Below are positions 6,443-14,283 of a stretch of 42,837 nucleotides of DNA, in pieces; the first letter of the stretch is position 1, and every line of letters begins with the position of its first letter. This DNA is from JAKCDU01 sp035551615 (GTDB lineage Bacteria > Actinomycetota > Acidimicrobiia > Acidimicrobiales > Palsa-688): assembly GCA_035551615.1 (NCBI GenBank), contig DASZNC010000056.1:1-42837 (forward strand). Direction: 5' to 3'. Position numbers and translations under genes: made by a program. Under the pieces are notes generated by a model. It was not told the DNA's origin and did not search any database. It saw only the letters and a list, made by a program, of their open reading frames with translations.

Positions 6443-8125
6443 ATGACCGGACCTAGTTACCTCATCCGCGGGGGGACCGTCATCGACGGGACGGGAGCGC
6501 CCGGGTACGAGGCCGACGTGGCCGTCGTCGACGGGCGCATAGCCGCCGTCGGCCCGGATGCGGCCCAGGCCACGACCGGCCGCACGACCACGCTGGATGC
6601 CTCCGGCCAGGTCGTGGCGCCCGGGTTCATCGACATCCACACCCACTACGACGCCCAGGTGTTCTGGGACCCGTGGCTGACCCCCTCCGCCTACCACGGC
6701 GTGACCACGGTGGTGGCCGGCAACTGCGGCTTCTCGATCGCGCCCACCAAGCGCGAGGGCGTGCCGTTGCTGGCCCGCACCCTCCAGCACGTCGAGGACA
6801 TGAGCTTCGACACGCTGGCCGCAGGTGTCCCATGGGACGACTTCGAGACGTTCTCGCAGTACCTCGACATCGTCGAGCGCCGGGGCGTCGCCCTCAACTA
6901 CGGGTGCTATGTCGGCCACACCGCCGTCCGGCTCTACGTGATGGGGGAGGAGGCCTACGTGCGGTCGCCGAAGGACAGCGAGCTGGATGCCATGCAGCGG
7001 GCTGTGGCCGAGGCCATGGACGCCGGGGCCATGGGCTTCGCGACGAGCGACTCGCCGACCCACAACGGCGACCAGGGCCGGCCCGTCCCGTCCCGTGTGG
7101 CCGAGATCGACGAGCTGCGCTTCCTGCTCGAGCCCCTGCGTCAGCGGGGCAAAGGGGTGGTGGCCCTCCTGCCCGGCGGCAAGAACGGCGGTAAGCAGAC
7201 GCATCCCGATGTGTTCGCCCTCCAGAAGGAGGTGGGGCGGCCGTTCACCTGGACCGCCCTGCTCACCATCCAGGGTTACCCCTACCACGAGAAGGTCATC
7301 GAGGAGCACGAGGCGGCGTGGGCCGAGGGCGTAGAGGTCTGGCCCCAGGTTTCGTGCCGGCCGCTCGTGTTCCAGATGAACCTGGCCGAGCCGTTCACCT
7401 TGAACATGCGGCCGTCGTTCGCCGCCCTCATGGGCCAGTCACGCGAGGAGCGGGAGAGGGCCTACCGTGACCCGGCCTGGCGCCACCAGGCCTGGCGGGA
7501 GCTGAAAATGGGGTTCAACTGGCCCAGCCTGTCGGTCGCCGAGTCCGAATCCCGTCCCGACCTGGTCGGCCGCCACGTGGTCGACATGGCCGAAGCGGAG
7601 GACAAGACACCCCTCGACGTCATCCTCGACATCTCACTGGCCGACGACCTGCGCACCCGCTTCTGGTCGGTCCTGGCCAACAACGATCCCGAAGGTATCG
7701 CCTGGCTGCTGCCGCGCGACCACGTCCTGCTCGGCTTGGCCGACTCCGGTGCCCACGTCTCGCAGCTGTGCGACGCCTGCTTCGCCACCGACCTGTTGGG
7801 CAACTGGGTCCGGGACAAGGACGTCATGCCCCTGGAGCGGGCCATCCACAAGCTGACCGGTGAGCCGGCCCGGGTCTACGGGCTGACCGACCGGGGCACC
7901 GTCGCCGCCGGCCAGGCGGCCGACATCTGCGTGTTCGACCCGGCCACGGTGAGCCCCGGCCCCCTCCGCCGCATCCGGGACTTCCCGGCCGACGGCGAGC
8001 GGCTGACCGCCGACTCACCCTCCGGTGTGACCCACGTGCTGGTCAACGGCACCGCCATCCGCGTCGACGGCGCCAGCTCGGACGAGGGCCTCCGGGCCCA
8101 CCCCGGCCAGGTGCTGCGCAGCTAG
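6443..8125 (+). CDS. N-acyl-D-amino-acid deacylase family amidohydrolase
   Basis: A 560-residue cytosolic metal-dependent hydrolase. The N-terminal small beta-domain (YLIRGGTVIDGTGAPG) is followed by the HxH metal site FIDIHTHYDAQ near residues 61-71. GNCGFSIAPT near 93-102 holds the Cys ligand typical of D-aminoacylases. GCYVGHTAVR near 154-163 and the late Asp in LADSGAHVSQLCDA near 432-445 complete the site. The family removes acyl groups from N-acyl-D-amino acids, but actinobacteria carry many paralogues of untested function in lipid clusters, so the substrate is open. AGGGGGA precedes the ATG by 7 nt. A TACTGT box at 6392-6397 may be its promoter. Confidence 0.87.
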   Translation: MTGPSYLIRGGTVIDGTGAPGYEADVAVVDGRIAAVGPDAAQATTGRTTTLDASGQVVAPGFIDIHTHYDAQVFWDPWLTPSAYHGVTTVVAGNCGFSIAPTKREGVPLLARTLQHVEDMSFDTLAAGVPWDDFETFSQYLDIVERRGVALNYGCYVGHTAVRLYVMGEEAYVRSPKDSELDAMQRAVAEAMDAGAMGFATSDSPTHNGDQGRPVPSRVAEIDELRFLLEPLRQRGKGVVALLPGGKNGGKQTHPDVFALQKEVGRPFTWTALLTIQGYPYHEKVIEEHEAAWAEGVEVWPQVSCRPLVFQMNLAEPFTLNMRPSFAALMGQSREERERAYRDPAWRHQAWRELKMGFNWPSLSVAESESRPDLVGRHVVDMAEAEDKTPLDVILDISLADDLRTRFWSVLANNDPEGIAWLLPRDHVLLGLADSGAHVSQLCDACFATDLLGNWVRDKDVMPLERAIHKLTGEPARVYGLTDRGTVAAGQAADICVFDPATVSPGPLRRIRDFPADGERLTADSPSGVTHVLVNGTAIRVDGASSDEGLRAHPGQVLRS

Positions 8126-8177
8126 ACCGCAGCCCGGACGCCGCCCCCGGCCGGAAACCGACTCCGAAGGGCCCCCG

Positions 8178-9086
8178 TCAGAACCCGATACCGAAGCGCG
8201 GGATCTTGGATCGGTGGCCGGCGAACAGTTCGTCCTGGCGTTCGATCAGTTCCCCCACCGTCCAGCGCGACTGGCGCGACAACGACGACAGGTCGGTGAA
8301 GCCTTCGAGCAGGTGCACCCGGCCGCCGGTCACGACGAACACCTGCCCGCTGACCTGGTGGGCGGCGTCCGACGCCAGCCAACCGACGACGGGGGCCACG
8401 TTGTCGGGGTGCCAGTCGTCGAAGCCGTCCCCGTCGGCCTCGCCCAGCGGGCTGCCCATCGACTCGGTCATCCGGGTCCGGGCCCGCGGCGCGATGGCGT
8501 TGACCGTGGCGCCCAGCCGCTGGTACTCCCGGGCCAGGGTCAGCGTCAGCGAGTAGATGGCCCCTTTGGCGGCCGCATAGTTCGCCTGCCCGGCGGTGCC
8601 CCAGAGGCCGGCCTCGGAGGTCGTGTTGATGATGCGTCCGTACACAGGCTGCTCCGCCTTGGCCCGCGACCGCCAGTAGGCGCCGGCGAACCTGGACACG
8701 GCGAAGTGACCCTTCACGTGGACCTTGATCACCAGGTCGAAGTCGGCCTCGTCCATGTTGAAGCTCATCCGGTCCCGCACCACGCCGGCGTTGTTGACGA
8801 CGATGTTCAGGTCCCCGTACTCGGACACGGCCCGATCGATCAGGGCCTCGGCCCCTGACCAGGTCGAGATGTCGTCGGCGTTGGCCACCGCCCGTCCGCC
8901 GGCGGCGACGATCTCGTCGGCGACCATCTGGGCCACCGGTGTCTCGTCGCCGGCCCCGTCGAGGGTGGTGCCCAGATCGTTGACCACGACGGCGGCGCCC
9001 TCGGCCGCGAGGAGCAGGGCCTCACCCCGCCCGATGCCTCGACCGGCGCCGGTGACGACGGCGACCTTCCCCTCCAGATGTCCCAT
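8178..9086 (-). CDS. Short-chain dehydrogenase/reductase (3-hydroxyacyl-CoA dehydrogenase-like SDR)
   Basis: A 302-residue NAD(P)-dependent oxidoreductase. TGAGRGIG near residues 12-19 is the Rossmann glycine motif. VVNNAGV is near 100, the catalytic Ser lies in NTTSEAGLWG, and the Tyr-Lys pair in NYAAAKGAIYSL near 165. The long C-terminal tail (RQSRWTVGELIERQDELF) is like SDRs related to the dehydrogenase part of peroxisomal multifunctional enzyme 2, which act on (3R)-hydroxyacyl-CoA. That role suits the MaoC hydratases nearby (inference). The start MGHLEGKVAVVTG is preferred because TACCAT ends 6 nt upstream, and the 12 extra residues of the longer frame have no SDR match. Confidence 0.9.
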   Translation of the reverse strand: MGHLEGKVAVVTGAGRGIGRGEALLLAAEGAAVVVNDLGTTLDGAGDETPVAQMVADEIVAAGGRAVANADDISTWSGAEALIDRAVSEYGDLNIVVNNAGVVRDRMSFNMDEADFDLVIKVHVKGHFAVSRFAGAYWRSRAKAEQPVYGRIINTTSEAGLWGTAGQANYAAAKGAIYSLTLTLAREYQRLGATVNAIAPRARTRMTESMGSPLGEADGDGFDDWHPDNVAPVVGWLASDAAHQVSGQVFVVTGGRVHLLEGFTDLSSLSRQSRWTVGELIERQDELFAGHRSKIPRFGIGF

Positions 9087-9092
9087 CCGGCG

Positions 9093-9098
9093 ATGGTA
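9093..9098 (-). promoter_or_regulatory. -10 box (TACCAT) of the SDR gene
   Basis: Read on the - strand, TACCAT ends 6 nt before the ATG at 9086, giving a leaderless arrangement. The inverted repeat at 9112-9124 lies where the -35 region would be. Confidence 0.5.
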
Positions 9099-9111
9099 CA
9101 GATCCGGGCCC

Positions 9112-9124
9112 ATATGTCTCATAT
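9112..9124. promoter_or_regulatory. Inverted repeat ATATG-TCT-CATAT, candidate operator
   Basis: A perfect 5-bp inverted repeat with a 3-nt centre, AT-rich in a GC-rich genome. It sits 13 nt upstream of the SDR -10 box and in the divergent spacer with the MFS gene, so one factor could affect both. No regulator gene is adjacent. Confidence 0.35.
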
Positions 9125-9199
9125 CGACGGGGAGGGGGGCGGCCCGCCGATGCTTAATTCAGCGGTCAAAGGAAGGGCGAGCGGCCATGCTCGTCAGTC

Positions 9200-10462
9200 G
9201 TGGACGGAGCACCCGGGAAACGCAGCTTCTGGTCGGCCGTAGTCGCCGACGTCGGCCCGCTGCGTCGGTCGGTCGACTTCCGGTACCTCCTGTCCGGCCA
9301 GTTGGTATCGGGCGTCGGGTCCATGCTCACCGAGGTGGCCGTCCCCTACCAGGTGTACGAGATCACCCGGTCCTCACTGGACGTCGGGATCGTCAGCCTT
9401 CTCCAGCTGGCGTCGTACCTCGGGCTCGGTCTGTTCGGCGGGGCCCTGGCCGACGCCGTCGACCGGCGCCGGTTGGTCCGCTTCACCGAAGCCGGCCTGG
9501 CCGTCGGCGCCGGGGCCATGGTCGTCAACTCCTCCCTGTCCCGGCCGGCGCTGTGGCCGGTGCTGGCCATCACGTTCCTGATGGCGTCGTTCGACGCCCT
9601 CCAGCGACCGGCGCTGACCGCCCTGCTGCCCCGGATCGTGACCCCGGACGACATCCCGTCGGCCACCGCCCTCAACTCGGTCGGGACGACCACGTCCATG
9701 GTCGCCGGCCCGGCGCTGGCCGGGGTGCTCATCGCCGCCTCGGGGGTGCGCACGCTCTACGCCATCGACGTCGGCACCTTCGCCTTCTCGCTGGTGATGC
9801 TGTGGCGGATGAAGGCGGTGCCGCCCCCGGCGGACGCCGAGCGGGTGAGCGTGGCCCGGGTGGCCGAGGGCCTCCGTTACGCCCGGTCCCGCCCCGACCT
9901 GCTCGGTACCTATGCCATCGACATCGCGGCCATGTTCTTCGCCATGCCCGAATCGCTGTTCCCGCAGCTGGCGACCCATCTGGGCGGCCCGACTGCGCTG
10001 GGCCTCCTGTTCACCGCGCCGGCCGCCGGCGCCCTGGTCGTCAGCACCACGTCGGGATGGGTCCGCCACATGAGCCGCAAGGGGGTGGGCCTCATCTTTG
10101 CGGCCGGTGGCTGGGGGCTGGCTATCGTCGTCCTCGGCCTGGTCGACCGGCTGTGGCTGGCGGTGGCCGCGCTGTTCGTGGCCGGGGCCATGGACATGGT
10201 GAGCGGGCTGATGCGCCAGAGCATCTGGAACCAGACCATCCCCGACTCGTTGCGCGGCCGGCTGGCCGGCGTCGAGATGCTGAGCTACGTGACCGGCCCC
10301 CTACTCGGCAACTTCGAGGGGGGTGTGGCCGAGGCCGTCGTCGGCCTGCGCCCGGCCATCGCCGCCGGCGGCGTGGCCTGCGTGGTCGCCACCGTCGCCC
10401 TGGCCGCCGCCATCCCGGCCCTGTGGCGGCCGGTCGTCACGGTAGGCCCGGCGGAGCCGTAG
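9200..10462 (+). CDS. MFS transporter, EntS/MFS_3-like exporter
   Basis: A 420-residue integral membrane protein with about 12 hydrophobic segments. It starts with the motif DFRYLLSGQLVSGVGSMLTEVAVPYQVYEIT. The loop 2-3 signature is GGALADAVDRRRLVRFTE near residues 79-96. Proteins of this group (enterobactin exporter EntS and relatives) export siderophores, drugs or other small molecules by proton antiport; the substrate is not evident. The GTG at 9200 has no close SD, as the purine-rich GGAAGGGCGAG lies more than 20 nt away, so the start is uncertain. Its stop TAG is part of the map -10 box. Confidence 0.82.
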   Translation: MDGAPGKRSFWSAVVADVGPLRRSVDFRYLLSGQLVSGVGSMLTEVAVPYQVYEITRSSLDVGIVSLLQLASYLGLGLFGGALADAVDRRRLVRFTEAGLAVGAGAMVVNSSLSRPALWPVLAITFLMASFDALQRPALTALLPRIVTPDDIPSATALNSVGTTTSMVAGPALAGVLIAASGVRTLYAIDVGTFAFSLVMLWRMKAVPPPADAERVSVARVAEGLRYARSRPDLLGTYAIDIAAMFFAMPESLFPQLATHLGGPTALGLLFTAPAAGALVVSTTSGWVRHMSRKGVGLIFAAGGWGLAIVVLGLVDRLWLAVAALFVAGAMDMVSGLMRQSIWNQTIPDSLRGRLAGVEMLSYVTGPLLGNFEGGVAEAVVGLRPAIAAGGVACVVATVALAAAIPALWRPVVTVGPAEP

Positions 10463-10465
10463 CAT
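10460..10465 (+). promoter_or_regulatory. map -10 box (TAGCAT) overlapping the MFS stop codon
   Basis: TAGCAT uses the stop codon TAG (10460-10462) of the upstream MFS gene as its first three bases and ends 7 nt before the GTG start of map at 10473. This implies a leaderless map transcript. No SD is present. Confidence 0.5.
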
Positions 10466-10472
10466 TCGGCGG

Positions 10473-11213
10473 GTGCGCCGTAACGCCTCGGAGATCGACA
10501 AGATGCGCCGCGCCGGCCGGGTCGTGGCCGAGATGCACGAGGCGACCCGGGCGGCGGCCCGGCCGGGGGTGACCACGGCCGAGTTGGACCGCGTCGCCCG
10601 CCAGGTGCTCGACCAGCGCCACGCCCGCTCCAACTTCCTCCACTACCACGGCTTCCCGGCCGTCATCTGCGCGTCGCCCAACGACATGGTGGTGCACGGC
10701 ATCCCCGGTTCGTACCGGTTGGAGGAGGGCGACATCATCTCCATCGACTGCGGGGCGATCATCGAGGGCTACCACGGCGATGCCGCCTTCACTATGGGCA
10801 TCGGCGAGGTGACCGATTCCGCCAAGCGGCTCCTGGAGGTGACCGAGGCCAGCCTGTGGGCCGGCATCGCCGAGATGGAGAGCGGGCACCGGCTGAACGA
10901 CATCGGCCGAGCGGTGGCGGCAGTTGCGGAGCGGGCCGGGTTCTCGATCGTGAGGGACTACACCGGCCACGGGATAGGTACGGCCATGCACGAGGACCCG
11001 AGCGTCCCCAACTACTACCCGGGGCACCCGGGCCCGGTCCTCAAGGAGGGGATGGCCCTGGCCATCGAGCCGATGGTCAATGCCGGCTGTCCCGACACCC
11101 GCACGCTCGAGGACGGCTGGAGCGTGGTTACTGCAGATGGCAGCCTTTCGGCCCATTTCGAGCACACCATCGTGGTGACCGACAACGGCCCCGAGGTGCT
11201 CACCGTCCCGTAG
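10473..11213 (+). CDS. map: Type I methionine aminopeptidase
   Basis: Removes the initiator Met from nascent proteins in the cytosol. The 246-residue pita-bread fold has all five metal ligands: Asp in ISIDCG, Asp in HGDAAF, His in TGHGIGTAMHE, Glu in AIEPM and Glu in AHFEHTI. There is no N-terminal SH3-binding or zinc-finger extension. Actinobacteria usually have secY-adk-map-infA-rpmJ; here map follows an unrelated exporter and infA is absent downstream. Start at GTG 10473 is supported by the TAGCAT box 7 nt upstream and by the normal MAP N-terminus (EIDKMRRAGRVVAEM). Confidence 0.96.
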   Translation: MRRNASEIDKMRRAGRVVAEMHEATRAAARPGVTTAELDRVARQVLDQRHARSNFLHYHGFPAVICASPNDMVVHGIPGSYRLEEGDIISIDCGAIIEGYHGDAAFTMGIGEVTDSAKRLLEVTEASLWAGIAEMESGHRLNDIGRAVAAVAERAGFSIVRDYTGHGIGTAMHEDPSVPNYYPGHPGPVLKEGMALAIEPMVNAGCPDTRTLEDGWSVVTADGSLSAHFEHTIVVTDNGPEVLTVP

Positions 11214-11218
11214 CCCCC

Positions 11219-11250
11219 GGATTTACGTGCCGGTGAAATCCGTGTAGCAT
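11219..11250 (+). promoter_or_regulatory. Promoter of the rpmJ-rpsM-rpsK-rpsD-rpoA-rplQ operon with overlapping inverted repeat
   Basis: TTTACG (11222-11227) and TAGCAT (11245-11250), separated by 17 nt, form a sigma-70-like promoter. The -35 side is covered by an inverted repeat, GGATTT (11219-11224) and AAATCC (11236-11241), which could be an operator or the map terminator. The transcript would carry a leader of about 75 nt before rpmJ. Confidence 0.5.
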
Positions 11251-11332
11251 GTCCCTCCGGCTTGGCGCGCCTTCGACGCGGCCCGGGCCCGATCTCGAAG
11301 TTCAGGTTTTCTCCCCGCCGGATGGAGCCACG

Positions 11333-11446
11333 GTGAAAGTACGTCCAAGCGTCAAAGCGATATGTGAACACTGCAAGGTGATCCGCCGGCACGGCCGCGT
11401 GATGGTCATCTGCACCAATCCGCGCCACAAGCAGCGGCAGGGTTAA
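11333..11446 (+). CDS. rpmJ: 50S ribosomal protein L36
   Basis: A 37-residue ribosomal protein with the zinc-ribbon ligands C11, C14, C27 and H32 (the zinc-binding form). It starts at GTG 11333 with GGAG 5 nt upstream; the standard L36 N-terminus MKVRPSVK fixes the start. It opens a ribosomal protein operon. The usual preceding gene, infA (IF-1), is missing here and should be sought elsewhere in the genome. Confidence 0.95.
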   Translation: MKVRPSVKAICEHCKVIRRHGRVMVICTNPRHKQRQG

Positions 11447-11505
11447 GGAGTCCAAGTGGTCGGTACCCCAGAGTCCGTGCGACACGAGCAGCGGCAGGGC
11501 TAGAG
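11426..11505 (+). repeat. Echo of the rpmJ 3' end before rpsM
   Basis: The last codons of rpmJ (CACAAGCAGCGGCAGGG, 11426) reappear 57 bp later (CACGAGCAGCGGCAGGG, 11483), 16 of 17 bases equal and again followed by a stop-like TAG. In that frame the copy would read RHEQRQG-stop against RHKQRQG-stop in L36. It looks like a partial tandem duplication of the gene end lying in the rpmJ-rpsM spacer. Confidence 0.7.
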
Positions 11506-11883
11506 ATGGCTCGTATCGCCGGCGTCGACATCCCCCGCGAGAAGCGGCTGGGCACGTCTCTCACCTATATCTTCGGCGTCGGTGACACGACCGCCGTCCA
11601 GGTCTGCGAGGCCACGGGCATCGACCCGGCCACGCGCGTACGCGACCTGACCGATGAGGAGGTCACCCGCCTCCGCAACTGGATCGACGCCAACCTCAAG
11701 GTCGAAGGTGACCTGCGGCGTGACGTCTCCCAGGACATCAAGCGCAAGATGGAGATCGGCTCGTACCAGGGCATCCGGCACCGCCGGGGCCTGCCCGTCC
11801 ACGGCCAGCGCACCCATACCAATGCCCGCACCCGCAAGGGCCCGAAGAAGACCGTCGCCGGTAAGAAGAAGGTCAGGAAGTAA
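11506..11883 (+). CDS. rpsM: 30S ribosomal protein S13
   Basis: A 125-residue S13 that binds 16S rRNA in the head of the small subunit and contacts tRNA and the subunit bridges. Starts MARIAGVDIPREKRLGTSLTYIFGVG. The helix-two-turn-helix region (about 10-80) and the conserved tail HRRGLPVHGQRTHTNARTRKG (near 92-112) are complete, and the basic end is GKKKVRK. The spacer before it holds the duplicated rpmJ tail. A GGCTAGAG purine tract serves as a weak SD. rpsK follows after 7 nt. Confidence 0.97.
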   Translation: MARIAGVDIPREKRLGTSLTYIFGVGDTTAVQVCEATGIDPATRVRDLTDEEVTRLRNWIDANLKVEGDLRRDVSQDIKRKMEIGSYQGIRHRRGLPVHGQRTHTNARTRKGPKKTVAGKKKVRK

Positions 11884-11890
11884 CTGATAG

Positions 11891-12289
11891 ATGGCTAAGC
11901 CGAAGCCGGGCGGTCGCCGCCCCCGCCGCCGTGAGCGCAAGAACGTCACCTACGGGGTGGCCCACATCAAGAGCTCGTTCAACAACACGATCGTGTCGAT
12001 CAGCGACCCCGAGGGCAATGTCCTGGCGTGGGCGTCGGCCGGCAACGTCGGCTTCAAGGGGTCCCGCAAGTCGACCCCTTTCGCCGCCCAGCTGGCCGCC
12101 GAGGCGTGCGCCCGGCGGGCCATGGAGCACGGCGTCCGAAAGGTCGAGGTCCTGGTGAAGGGCCCCGGGTCCGGCCGGGAGACGGCCATCCGCAGCCTGA
12201 TGAACACCGGTATCGAGGTGGCCGGGATCAAGGATGTCACCCCGATCCCGCACAACGGCTGCCGGCCGAAGAAGCGTCGGAGGGTCTGA
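11891..12289 (+). CDS. rpsK: 30S ribosomal protein S11
   Basis: A 132-residue S11 of the small-subunit platform near the E site. A basic N-terminus (GRRPRRRERKNV) leads into the conserved core AHIKSSFNNTIVSISDPEGN and the C-terminal block DVTPIPHNGCRPKKRRRV. It sits between rpsM (7 nt upstream) and rpsD (3 nt downstream) in the alpha-operon order. Nothing unusual. Confidence 0.97.
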   Translation: MAKPKPGGRRPRRRERKNVTYGVAHIKSSFNNTIVSISDPEGNVLAWASAGNVGFKGSRKSTPFAAQLAAEACARRAMEHGVRKVEVLVKGPGSGRETAIRSLMNTGIEVAGIKDVTPIPHNGCRPKKRRRV

Positions 12290-12292
12290 GTC

Positions 12293-12919
12293 ATGGCTCG
12301 ATACACCGGTCCGGTCTGCCGCCTGTGCCGCCGGGAGAAGATGAAGCTGTTCCTGAAGGGCCCGAAGTGCGACTCGATGAAGTGCCCGATCGAGCGCCGG
12401 CCCTATCCGCCGGGTGAGCACGGCCGGGACCGCATGCGCCAGGGGTCCGAGTACCTGACCCAGCTGCGGGAGAAGCAGAAGGCCCGCCGCATCTACGGCG
12501 TCCTCGAGAAGCAGTTCCACAATCTCTACGAGGAGGCCAACCGCCAGCAGGGGATCACCGGCGAGAACCTGCTGCGCATGCTCGAGCTGCGGCTCGACAA
12601 CGTCTCGTTCCGGGCCGGTTGGGGGGCCAGCCGGGCCCAGGCCCGCCAGCTGGTGCGCCACGGCCACGTGCTGGTCAACGGCAAGCGGGTCACCATCCCC
12701 TCGTACCGGGTGCGCAAGGGCGACGTGGTCGCCCTGAAGGGCAAGTCGCGCGACATGATCATCATCCGGCACAACCTCGACACGCTCGAGCGGCAGATCC
12801 CGCCGTGGCTCGAGACCGGCGCCGAGGGCAACGAGGTCACCATCCTCGATCAGCCGCTCCGGGAGCACATCGATGTCCCCGTGCGCGAGTCGCTGATCGT
12901 CGAGCTCTACTCCAAGTAG
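12293..12919 (+). CDS. rpsD: 30S ribosomal protein S4, zinc-binding type
   Basis: A 208-residue primary 16S rRNA-binding protein that starts assembly of the 5' domain. The N-terminus carries C9, C12, C26 and C31, so this is the zinc-binding paralogue type. The S4 RNA-binding domain (LRLDNVSFRAGWGASRAQARQLVRHGHVLVNGK) occupies about residues 97-160. S4 is the usual autogenous regulator of the alpha operon; no regulatory structure could be seen here by eye. Placed between rpsK and rpoA, as is typical. Confidence 0.97.
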   Translation: MARYTGPVCRLCRREKMKLFLKGPKCDSMKCPIERRPYPPGEHGRDRMRQGSEYLTQLREKQKARRIYGVLEKQFHNLYEEANRQQGITGENLLRMLELRLDNVSFRAGWGASRAQARQLVRHGHVLVNGKRVTIPSYRVRKGDVVALKGKSRDMIIIRHNLDTLERQIPPWLETGAEGNEVTILDQPLREHIDVPVRESLIVELYSK

Positions 12920-12926
12920 GAATCCA

Positions 12927-13868
12927 ATGCTGATCATCCAACGTCCGACCGTCGAGCCCATCGGCGAGGAGTCTGCCAACCGGCAGCGTTTCGCCATCGG
13001 CCCGCTGGAGCCCGGCTTCGGCCACACCCTCGGGGTGGCCCTGCGCCGCACGCTGCTGTCGTCGATCCCCGGCGCTGCGGTCACGCAGGTGCGCTTCGAC
13101 GAGGCTCTCCACGAGTTCACCACGCTGCCCGGGGTCAAGGAGGATGTCACCGACATCATCCTCAACCTGAAGGACATCGTCCTGGCCGTCTACACCGACG
13201 AGTCGGTGACGTTGCGCCTCGACGTGCGGGGCCCGGCCACCGTCACCGCCGGTGACATCGTCACCACGAGCGACGTGCAGGTGCTCAACACCGACCTGGT
13301 CCTGGCCACCGTCAGCGGCAAGGGCCGCCTGGCCTGCGACATCACCGTCGAGCGAGGCCGCGGCTACGTGTCGGCCGACCGCAACAAGCGTTCGTCGACC
13401 ATCGGCGTCATCCCGGTCGACTCGATCTTCTCGCCCATCCGGGTTGCCGCCTTCAGCGTGGAGCCCACCCGGGTCGAGCAGTCGACCAACTACGACCGGC
13501 TGGTCCTCGACATAACGACCGACGGTTCCATCTCGCCGAGCGAGGCGCTGGCCTCGGCCGGCGACACCCTGCGCTCGCTCGTCGGCCTGGTCGCCGACAT
13601 GAGCGAGAGCCCGCAGGGCCTCGAGTTGGGCGATGTCGGCGCCGCGACGAGCGGCTCGCCCGACCTGGACCTGCCGATCGAGGATTTGGACCTGTCGGAG
13701 CGGCCCCGCAACTGCCTCAAGCGGGCCCAGGTCAACACCGTGGGCGAGTTGGTGCAGAAGACCGAGGACGACCTGCTGGCCATCACCAATTTCGGTCAGA
13801 AGTCGCTCGACGAGGTTCTGCAGAAGCTGGACGAGCGGGGCCTGTCGCTCCGCACGAAGGAGGGCTGA
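12927..13868 (+). CDS. rpoA: DNA-directed RNA polymerase alpha subunit
   Basis: A 313-residue alpha subunit. The N-terminal assembly domain begins MLIIQRPTVEPIGEE and holds GFGHTLGVALRRTLLSSIPGAAV near residues 30-52, the dimer and beta-contact region. A linker rich in Ser/Asp is near 230-248. The C-terminal domain (LSERPRNCLKRAQVNTVGELVQKTEDDLLAITNFGQKSLDEV, near 250-300) binds UP elements and activators. Length and both domains are normal for actinobacteria. It is co-transcribed with rpsD (7 nt) and rplQ (1 nt). Confidence 0.98.
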   Translation: MLIIQRPTVEPIGEESANRQRFAIGPLEPGFGHTLGVALRRTLLSSIPGAAVTQVRFDEALHEFTTLPGVKEDVTDIILNLKDIVLAVYTDESVTLRLDVRGPATVTAGDIVTTSDVQVLNTDLVLATVSGKGRLACDITVERGRGYVSADRNKRSSTIGVIPVDSIFSPIRVAAFSVEPTRVEQSTNYDRLVLDITTDGSISPSEALASAGDTLRSLVGLVADMSESPQGLELGDVGAATSGSPDLDLPIEDLDLSERPRNCLKRAQVNTVGELVQKTEDDLLAITNFGQKSLDEVLQKLDERGLSLRTKEG

Positions 13869-13869
13869 C

Positions 13870-14250
13870 GTGGCCACGCTCCCCGGTCGACCCAAGAAGG
13901 GCCGCCGTTTCGGCGGGGATGCCGAGCACCAGAAGGCCATGGTCGGCAACCTGGTCGCGTCGCTGATCGCCGCGGAGGCCATCGTGACCACCGAGGCCAA
14001 GGCCAAGTTCCTCCGCCCGATCATCGAGAAGTGCGTGACCAAGGCCAAGAAGGCCCACGCCAACGAGGCCCAGGCGGTCCACCTGCAGCGCCAGGTCGTC
14101 GGCCTGATCCGGGACAAGGACATGGCCAACAAGCTGTTCGTGGAGATCGGGCCCCGCTACGCCGATCGGGCGGGCGGCTACACCCGGATCCTGAAGCTGG
14201 GCCCCCGCCACGGCGACAACGCGCCGATGGCGCGCATCGAGTTCGTCTGA
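13870..14250 (+). CDS. rplQ: 50S ribosomal protein L17
   Basis: A 126-residue L17, found near the exit tunnel of the large subunit. The family start PKKGRRFGGDAEHQKAMVGNLV and the core VTTEAKAKFLRPIIEKCVT are present. The C-terminus GGYTRILKLGPRHGDNAPMARIEFV matches the family. GTG 13870 is chosen because it lies 1 nt after the rpoA stop and gives the normal length; longer frames run inside rpoA. A small stem, CCCTCG (14260) with CGAGGG (14269), follows the gene. Confidence 0.97.
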   Translation: MATLPGRPKKGRRFGGDAEHQKAMVGNLVASLIAAEAIVTTEAKAKFLRPIIEKCVTKAKKAHANEAQAVHLQRQVVGLIRDKDMANKLFVEIGPRYADRAGGYTRILKLGPRHGDNAPMARIEFV

Positions 14251-14283
14251 GCCGTCCCACCCTCGGATCGAGGGGCGGCCGCC

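Noticed and set aside
12837..14132. 431-residue frame antisense to rpoA and rplQ
   Set aside because: It overlaps certain essential genes and shows no family motif.
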